This document shows positions 59,901 to 64,000 of a DNA stretch of 64,000 nt, in pieces. The stretch covers positions 310,001 through 374,000 of the forward strand of contig NZ_FOCZ01000002.1 of assembly GCF_900110245.1 (NCBI RefSeq). The letters are read 5' to 3'. The notes under the pieces were generated by a model. It saw nothing but the letters and a program-made list of their open reading frames with translations, had not been told where the DNA came from and did not search any database. The translations under genes and the position numbers were made by a program. Source of the DNA: Niastella yeongjuensis. GTDB lineage: Bacteria; Bacteroidota; Bacteroidia; Chitinophagales; Chitinophagaceae. How positions within the stretch are numbered: position 1 is the first letter of the stretch; every line of letters starts with the position of its first letter.

Positions 59901-60496
59901 TCATTATCGTAGGAGGGGCTCCATTCTTCGGCTACATAATCAACATATCCGTCAACCAGCCATTTGGGAAGATCGAGCAATGCCTGGTTGGTAGCAAACT
60001 CCCCCAGGTCGTCGCCAAAAAGGATGTTATCAACCAGAATGCGGGCAATACCCTGGCGTATCTGTTTGCGTAAGTTGGCATGGTCGCCATCGTAATAGAT
60101 CACCACCTTGTTGTTCACCAGCTTGGTAATACCGCCGGTTGTTTGCCAGTCGAGGTTCAACCCGATGTTGGACTGTTGCAATTCATCAAAATGGTTATAG
60201 ATAACGATATTGGCACGGCGTTGCAGGCCATATTCCACAAATTGTTCCAAAGCGGGCAATTCGGTTTCAGCTACCTGTGCTACGTAATTGGCAATAGGCT
60301 GACCATTTTCGTAGAAATAAGTATTGAAATTGGTAGATTGATAATATTGCCATTTAAATTTACGGTACTGAACCCGGTTCTTTCCAAATTCCACAGTATT
60401 CACCTGGGCGAATAGTACGGTTGGCAGCAACAAGGCAAGTAAAAAGGGAAAGGAAGAAAAAATTGTTGTCTTTGGCTGAATCTGTTGAAATTGCAT
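56963..60496 (-). CDS. Outer-membrane protein: decayed peptidase-MA domain, TolB-like propeller, C-terminal barrel
   Basis: A 1177-residue exported protein. A signal peptide (hydrophobic FPFLLALLLPTVLFAQ, about 15-31) is followed by a region resembling peptidase MA/gluzincin proteins. The usual zinc motif HExxH is replaced by RQGIA within LRKQIRQGIARILVDN, though the downstream LPKWLVDGYVDYVAEEWS is conserved, so it is probably catalytically dead. A TolB/PD40-type propeller (about 330-560) and a Pro-rich linker (about 700-730) come next. The final third (about 740-1177) is a predicted Omp85/BamA-like barrel. The barrel end (LLAFAMGVDF) has the terminal aromatic. The overall role is unknown. 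Confidence 0.8.
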   Translation of the reverse strand: MQFQQIQPKTTIFSSFPFLLALLLPTVLFAQVNTVEFGKNRVQYRKFKWQYYQSTNFNTYFYENGQPIANYVAQVAETELPALEQFVEYGLQRRANIVIYNHFDELQQSNIGLNLDWQTTGGITKLVNNKVVIYYDGDHANLRKQIRQGIARILVDNILFGDDLGEFATNQALLDLPKWLVDGYVDYVAEEWSPSYDNELKLALLSGEYTNFYQLAYEKPLLAGHAFWQYISEKYKKENVTYFLYLSRVYRNLNSASQRIAKKKFKDLLKDFMNERTEMYEKDLRGRRDIPKGTVAIVEEVTHNKDFLHFTQNPAPRSQTYAVVEFIKGKYRVVLWDNMTERKVLLNIGVRSNENEVNPNYPLLAWDGKGTRLACIYWSEGKVHLFVYDMVARFKRIKQDITHFEQIQSMEFMLNSNTLLFSAVRNGQSDLYIYNIEKDTYEQLTNDAYADLDASFVAFPNKTGIIFSSNRPDATTKGGDTAVASQRYNIFLADNYNKSEFRQITQLTKMKYGNARFPMQYNTYHFTFVSDETGISNRFAGFFSTQRAGLDTVVLVGDQVLRNPDPLEIDSTLKAWGKTEPDSVFTFSVTKDSAYTFPITNYQSALIETKIAGYNGQVSEVRQQGNLKFLYRLKVDDATLKKRNLNVRPTEYRRKTIIAEQAASGAAIQFNKPTAEKPQEPQKINDIFETGFEKEKKDSAQQQQPQPPPVTNPTIIPPVVPATVAAPKAGEESILKKAKRFDYKLKFSVDNFSGGFNNDVLISRYQPYTGALPIMLQSGGAFNGMLKASIFDLFEDIRFTGAMRLPLIGGTGTGAVVSNTNTSVFVPVNQSLFDGGGEWYARADYLKKRFDYSLLYYRRTELGNVTNIGGTAIAYEGKSYTNLYQAVVKYPFDRVRSLRFSGGIRTDKVVVRGELGDTFTLKSPDVNKQTYAVTRLEYVHDDAILKATNIWNGLRFKIYMDLDGQISKPSVVTTVKPGRFTYNFGFDGRYYYPIYRNFIWAGRASGDFSWGSQKIIYYLGGVDGWMFPKYSVNPRPQDPDYAFQSLAVNVRGFTQNVANGNNNVVLNSEFRLPVFSTLFNKPINNAFLRNFQLIQFIDLGSAWNGKYNKLSRPQVVYGDTPAQVLIKAGGIGPFVGGYGFGARSTLLGYFLRLDCGWEMNGFFKGKPLLAFAMGVDF

Positions 60497-60568
60497 AGCC
60501 TGTCTTTAAATGTTTTAAAGTTAAAACAATCCATAATACCGCGAAAATCAATTATAATAGGTACGAGT

Positions 60569-61207
60569 ATGCTAACAGTAACGTCTTTTACATTTAGTCC
60601 CGTTCAGGAAAATACATATGTGGTGCACAACGACACGGGAGAATGCTGCATTATTGATCCCGGCTGCTATTTCGGCAACGAACGTAATGACCTGAAAGAA
60701 TATATACAAACTTCCGGCCTAACGCCTAAATATTTGTTAAATACCCATTGCCATCTCGACCACGTATTCGGAAACAAATTCATTCATGATACCTGGGGGT
60801 TAACCCTTCACCTGCACGAAAAAGAAAAACCTGTTCTGGACTATGCACCAACGTCTGGAATGTCCTGGGGGTTGCCTTTTGATAATTACAAGGGCGACCT
60901 TATATTTTTACGCGAAGGAGATACCATACCGTTGGGTAATGATGCATTCCAGGTGCTTTTTACACCAGGTCATTCGCCGGGACATATTGCATTTTATTGT
61001 CAGGCGCAGCAGTTTGTTTTGGGTGGCGATGTCTTATTCCGGGAGAGCATTGGCCGTACCGACCTGCCCGGCGGAAATTTTGAGACGCTTATTGCCAGTA
61101 TTCGTAACCAGTTATTTGTTTTGCCAGATGAAACCGTGGTTTTTTCGGGTCATGGCCCGCAAACTACCATCGGGTATGAGAAAAAGCACAACCCATTTCT
61201 TAAATGA
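60569..61207 (+). CDS. MBL-fold metallo-hydrolase (glyoxalase II-like)
   Basis: A 212-residue metallo-beta-lactamase-fold hydrolase. The binuclear metal motif THCHLDH (His60, His62, Asp64, His65) is intact, followed by FTPGHSPGHI (third histidine), GGDVLFRESIGR (bridging aspartate) and FSGHG near the end. This resembles YcbL/glyoxalase II hydrolases acting on thioesters such as S-lactoyl-glutathione or similar. The true substrate is unknown. ATG 60569 is chosen; the earlier in-frame start overlaps the divergent gene's start. Its stop overlaps the convergent flippase stop by eight bases. Confidence 0.85.
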   Translation: MLTVTSFTFSPVQENTYVVHNDTGECCIIDPGCYFGNERNDLKEYIQTSGLTPKYLLNTHCHLDHVFGNKFIHDTWGLTLHLHEKEKPVLDYAPTSGMSWGLPFDNYKGDLIFLREGDTIPLGNDAFQVLFTPGHSPGHIAFYCQAQQFVLGGDVLFRESIGRTDLPGGNFETLIASIRNQLFVLPDETVVFSGHGPQTTIGYEKKHNPFLK

Positions 61208-62711
61208 ACCGGTAGATCAGTTTTCCCACATAAGGCAGCTTACTGAATTCCTTACGTTCAATCCGTAAAATAAATACGAGATAACCAAGGGTTAGAATCG
61301 TGGCCAGGGAAAGGCTGAGCCATTCTCTGGGCCACAAGCCAGTAACGGTATGGTGAATAAGATACAACACATATACGATCACCATATAGGAGCATAGCTT
61401 TTTGGTAGCATAGGGAATGGGGTACCTTTTTTGTCCCCATACATAAGAAACAACCATCATGCTGCCATAACAAAAGAAGGTGGCCCAGGCGCAGGCAAGG
61501 TAGCTGAACCGGGGAATGAAAGCCGCGTTTATTACCAGGGTAATAATGGCGCCTATCAGAGTGATCCAGGCGCCGGCCGAGGTTTTTTGTGATAATTTAT
61601 ACCAGATACTGAGGTTGTAATAAATGCCCAGGAACATATTGGCAAATAGCAGAATGGGTACCACGGTAAGCCCTTTCCACATAGCTTCGTTCTGAATAAA
61701 ATTCTTCCATATATCCAGGTACAGCGCCACCACCAGGAACATAAGCGTAATGGTGATCACAAAGAATTTCATTACCCGGGCGTATGTTTTGGGCGCATCC
61801 TCAGAAAGCGATTGTTTAAAGAAGAACGGCTCGGCGCCCATGCGAAAAGCCTGTATGAACAGAGTGATTAAAATAGACAGTTTATAACAGGCGCTATAGG
61901 TTCCCACCTCAAAACGGGCGGCTTGTATGGATTGTACCGGTGCCCACCAGCCCAGCATAATGCGGTCGAAGGTTTCATTGATCATACCCGCAAAACCGGC
62001 TATTGCCAGCGGCAGGGCATATACCATCACCTCTTTCCACATGGGGAAATTGAATTTCCAGTCAAAATCGAACAACTCTTTTCTTAATATGATCAGCTGG
62101 TAAAACGACTGTACGGCGTTTGCCAGCAAAATATAACCTACGCCAAAGTCTTTGTGGTAGAGCAACAGCAGCGGGCTGTTTTCATTTTTCTCCAGTATGC
62201 GGGGGCAAACCGATAAAAAGAAATAGATAATAGCTATGTTAATGATAATTCCACTTACCCGTACAAATGCAAACTTCACGGGCCGGCCTTCATGCCGCAG
62301 TTTGGCGAAGGGCAGGGCAGATAAGGCATCAAATGCAATGATGAGCGCACTTATGGTAACATACTCGGGATGGTCCTGGATGGAGATCAGGTGGGCAAAC
62401 GACACATTAAAGATCATCAGCATGGCACAAAGCGTAAAGGTGCTGGTGATCAGGGAAATCGAAAGCGTACTGTAGATATCGTTCTTGTAATCGTCTTTTT
62501 GAATATACCGGAAATAGGCTGTTTCCACCCCAAACAGGAAAAGGGTATTTAAGAAGGGAATGGCTGCATATACCAGGCTCATTTCCCCGAACCCCGAACC
62601 ACTTAATTTATAAGTCAGATACGGAGTAAGCAGATAATTCAGGAAACGGGCAAAAATACTACTGACCCCATACCACAATGTTTGCCCGGCTAATTTTTTT
62701 ATACCGCTCAA
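61200..62711 (-). CDS. Polysaccharide flippase (Wzx/MATE-like)
   Basis: A 503-residue membrane protein with about 12-14 helices in the Polysacc_synt/Wzx family, which flips undecaprenyl-linked glycans across the inner membrane. It starts MSGIKKLAGQTLWYGVSSIFARFLNYLLTPYL, typical of these proteins, and has the family's LSGSGFGEMSLVYAAIPF loop. No glycosyltransferase genes are adjacent, so the glycan is unknown. It may work with the glycan initiator encoded at 7.2 kb. Confidence 0.85.
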   Translation of the reverse strand: MSGIKKLAGQTLWYGVSSIFARFLNYLLTPYLTYKLSGSGFGEMSLVYAAIPFLNTLFLFGVETAYFRYIQKDDYKNDIYSTLSISLITSTFTLCAMLMIFNVSFAHLISIQDHPEYVTISALIIAFDALSALPFAKLRHEGRPVKFAFVRVSGIIINIAIIYFFLSVCPRILEKNENSPLLLLYHKDFGVGYILLANAVQSFYQLIILRKELFDFDWKFNFPMWKEVMVYALPLAIAGFAGMINETFDRIMLGWWAPVQSIQAARFEVGTYSACYKLSILITLFIQAFRMGAEPFFFKQSLSEDAPKTYARVMKFFVITITLMFLVVALYLDIWKNFIQNEAMWKGLTVVPILLFANMFLGIYYNLSIWYKLSQKTSAGAWITLIGAIITLVINAAFIPRFSYLACAWATFFCYGSMMVVSYVWGQKRYPIPYATKKLCSYMVIVYVLYLIHHTVTGLWPREWLSLSLATILTLGYLVFILRIERKEFSKLPYVGKLIYRFI

Positions 62712-62923
62712 TGAAATTTATTTAAGATTAATGTTCAAAATTAAGGGTTCGAATAGAATAACATCACACCGTGGGACGGAATATACAGGATATGGGGCAG
62801 AAATAACAATTAGAATACGAATGGAATCCCGATTATGTGTATAAATATTGATTATCAGGACTTCCGGATGAAAGCCGGATTAAAATCGGACCGTTTGCCG
62901 GGTGCGGAATTGTGTATATGTTT

Positions 62924-62950
62924 TTTGCCGCGGTACTATTGCTATCTTTG
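62924..62950 (+). promoter_or_regulatory. Bacteroidetes sigma promoter for coiled-coil protein gene
   Basis: TTTG at 62924-62927, 15 bases, TATCTTTG at 62943-62950. The predicted leader is about 34 bases. The rest of the gap 62712-62923 shows no gene. Confidence 0.65.
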
Positions 62951-62990
62951 ATCGCTGATTGTATATTTAAGCATCAAAAATCCGATCCCG

Positions 62991-63668
62991 ATGAAAGTAT
63001 CTTTACCATTAATGGTCCTCGTAACCGTTATAACATTAAGCACTCCTGTATTTTCGCAATCCGGCGAAACAAAAGTTGAATTTCAAAAAGGCGATAAAAT
63101 TTCCGCAATCATCGAATTACCTTACACTGCCCGCGTGGTAGAAGACGCCATCCAGGAATATATGGAGAAAAAAGGTGGCAAAAGCGACCGCGTCAAAAGT
63201 TTTGACGTATATCGTAATTCCCGTTTGGATAAAGATGAGCCTGAAATTGTTGACGTGTACTACAGAGTAGACCGCAAAGTGACGAAAGACAAGGAAGCGG
63301 CTACCGTGTACCTGCTTATTGGCCGCCCCGGCGAAAACGTAGGCGCCCGCGCAGAGGACGATCACTTCAAAATTGCCGAGTCAAAGGAACTGTTGAATAA
63401 AATGGCTCCTTTTATCGATGCGTACAACCTGGATGTACAAATTAAATTGCAGGAAGACGTTGTAAAAAAATCAGAAAAGAAACTGCTGAGCCTGAAAGAT
63501 GATCAAAGCGATCTGGAAAAGAAAATAAAAAGCCTGCAAGACAAGCTTGCCCAGAACAAAAATGATCAGCAATTACAAACCGATGACCTGAACCGCCAGA
63601 AGGAAGCGTTGAATCTGATTCAGAATAAAAAAGATACCAGCAATCAGGGTAAGTTGAGTAAGCAATAG
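62991..63668 (+). CDS. Exported coiled-coil protein, unknown function
   Basis: A 225-residue protein with a signal peptide (MKVSLPLMVLVTVITLSTPVFSQ). A globular part (about 25-145; VEFQKGDKISAIIELPY, EAATVYLLIGRPGENVG) is followed by a long heptad-patterned helix (about 150-215; KSEKKLLSLKDDQSDLEKK, KSLQDKLAQNKND). The globular part may be beta-rich. I do not recognise the family. It would be periplasmic and could oligomerise through the helix. It has a clear promoter and its own terminator. Confidence 0.7.
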   Translation: MKVSLPLMVLVTVITLSTPVFSQSGETKVEFQKGDKISAIIELPYTARVVEDAIQEYMEKKGGKSDRVKSFDVYRNSRLDKDEPEIVDVYYRVDRKVTKDKEAATVYLLIGRPGENVGARAEDDHFKIAESKELLNKMAPFIDAYNLDVQIKLQEDVVKKSEKKLLSLKDDQSDLEKKIKSLQDKLAQNKNDQQLQTDDLNRQKEALNLIQNKKDTSNQGKLSKQ

Positions 63669-63766
63669 AAGGCAGCTGTATGCCTTAAGCGTAAGCAAAT
63701 AGAGAAAACCGACAAAATAGTTGATTGGTTTATAAAAAGAAGAAGCGTTTTTTGTTTAATAGTTGT

Positions 63767-63796
63767 AAGCCCCGACGGTACCGTTGGGGCTTTTTT
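63767..63796 (+). terminator. Intrinsic terminator after coiled-coil protein gene
   Basis: AAGCCCCGACGGT pairs with ACCGTTGGGGCTT around almost no loop (near-perfect palindrome), followed by four further T. Confidence 0.88.
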
Positions 63797-63815
63797 GTGC
63801 TTTGCCGCCTTTAGA

Positions 63816-63850
63816 TTTTCTGCCCTCTGCCCTCTGCCTTCTGCCCTTCT
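63816..63850. repeat. CTCTGCC 7-base array
   Basis: TCTGCCC, TCTGCCC, TCTGCCT, TCTGCCC then TTCT, running into the stop codon of the partial cytochrome c peroxidase gene on the minus strand. Confidence 0.7.
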
Positions 63851-64000
63851 ACGGTTGCGCAAACCGGGCGTCATTTAAAAAAGTGGAATCGGTCAGGGTT
63901 TTCAGGAATTCAAGCAGGTAAAACTTTTCGGCATTGGTGAGTGGGATCTTGTTCTTTAACAGGGGATCGAGGGTGGGACCAGTTTGAACATCACTGCTGT
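63849..64000 (-). CDS. Di-heme cytochrome c peroxidase (MauG-like), C-terminal end
   Basis: Only the last 49 codons are in the window; the gene runs off the right edge. The minus strand reads LDPLLKNKIPLTNAEKFYLL, then EFLKTLTDSTFLNDARFAQP and stop. This fits the end of bacterial di-heme cytochrome c peroxidases (LT..EK..L..FLKTLTD pattern). These periplasmic enzymes reduce hydrogen peroxide or oxidise other substrates. The heme-binding CxxCH motifs lie outside the window, so the function is inferred from the tail only. Confidence 0.7.
   Translation of the reverse strand, partial: SSDVQTGPTLDPLLKNKIPLTNAEKFYLLEFLKTLTDSTFLNDARFAQP

Overview
The window looks like ordinary core chromosome from a Bacteroidetes bacterium, most likely family Chitinophagaceae (Niastella/Chitinophaga-like; this is inference). 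The pointers are a gliding lipoprotein GldB next to NAD synthetase, a DUF5686/CarboxypepD_reg outer-membrane protein, a Bat/MoxR cluster, an arginine pathway built on a SMRTR-type transcarbamylase, bacterial GGGP synthase, and promoters with the TAnnTTTG -7 element. No tRNA, rRNA, CRISPR array, prophage or intact insertion sequence was seen.

Layout. 0-6 kb: secreted DPP-IV-like peptidase, lipid-type ABC exporter, rbfA and a LolC/E-like permease. 6-13.6 kb: a lone transketolase N-terminal half, a WecA/TagO-type glycan-lipid transferase, frr, a DMT permease, PPK2, mscL, a DUF3078 protein, scpA and a short L,D-transpeptidase-like remnant. 13.6-19 kb: dxs, a LytS/LytTR two-component pair and a secreted M28 peptidase. 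19-28 kb: a minus-strand arginine operon in transcription order: GNAT acyltransferase, argG, argC, argD, argF-type acylornithine transcarbamylase, argB, M20 deacylase, a broken four-helix-bundle gene, argH. A possible leader peptide and an intrinsic-terminator-like hairpin precede it. 28-39 kb: GGGP synthase, DUF2490 protein, B12-dependent ribonucleotide reductase, small lipoproteins, YcxB-like protein, gldB and nadE back to back, and two lipocalin-like lipoproteins. 39-44 kb: MoxR ATPase, DUF58, BatD-like and BatA proteins plus rsgA, headed by a good sigma-54 promoter match. 44-50 kb: gamma carbonic anhydrase, class III aminotransferase, DUF4399 lipoprotein, a gene-free stretch with small-RNA-like structures and a large DUF5686 outer-membrane protein. 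50.8-56.8 kb: a plus-strand operon of membrane proteins, a small winged-helix regulator, a radical SAM enzyme and diacylglycerol kinase, with two matching palindromes that look like the regulator's operators. 57-64 kb: a propeller/barrel protein with a decayed peptidase domain, an MBL hydrolase, a polysaccharide flippase, a coiled-coil periplasmic protein and the C-terminal end of a di-heme cytochrome c peroxidase.

The most unusual signal is between genes. Many gaps hold short degenerate tandem arrays with a 7- or 8-base period (CTGTAAC-, CGGTAAC-, CTCTGCC-, GTTAACAG-, CAATAACC- and CTCACTA-type words). Several are arranged as inverted pairs around a spacer of 2, about 20, about 45 or about 250 bases. 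The longest spacer is filled by the remnant of a four-helix-bundle (S23/IVP family) gene, which suggests a family of small mobile or REP-like elements.
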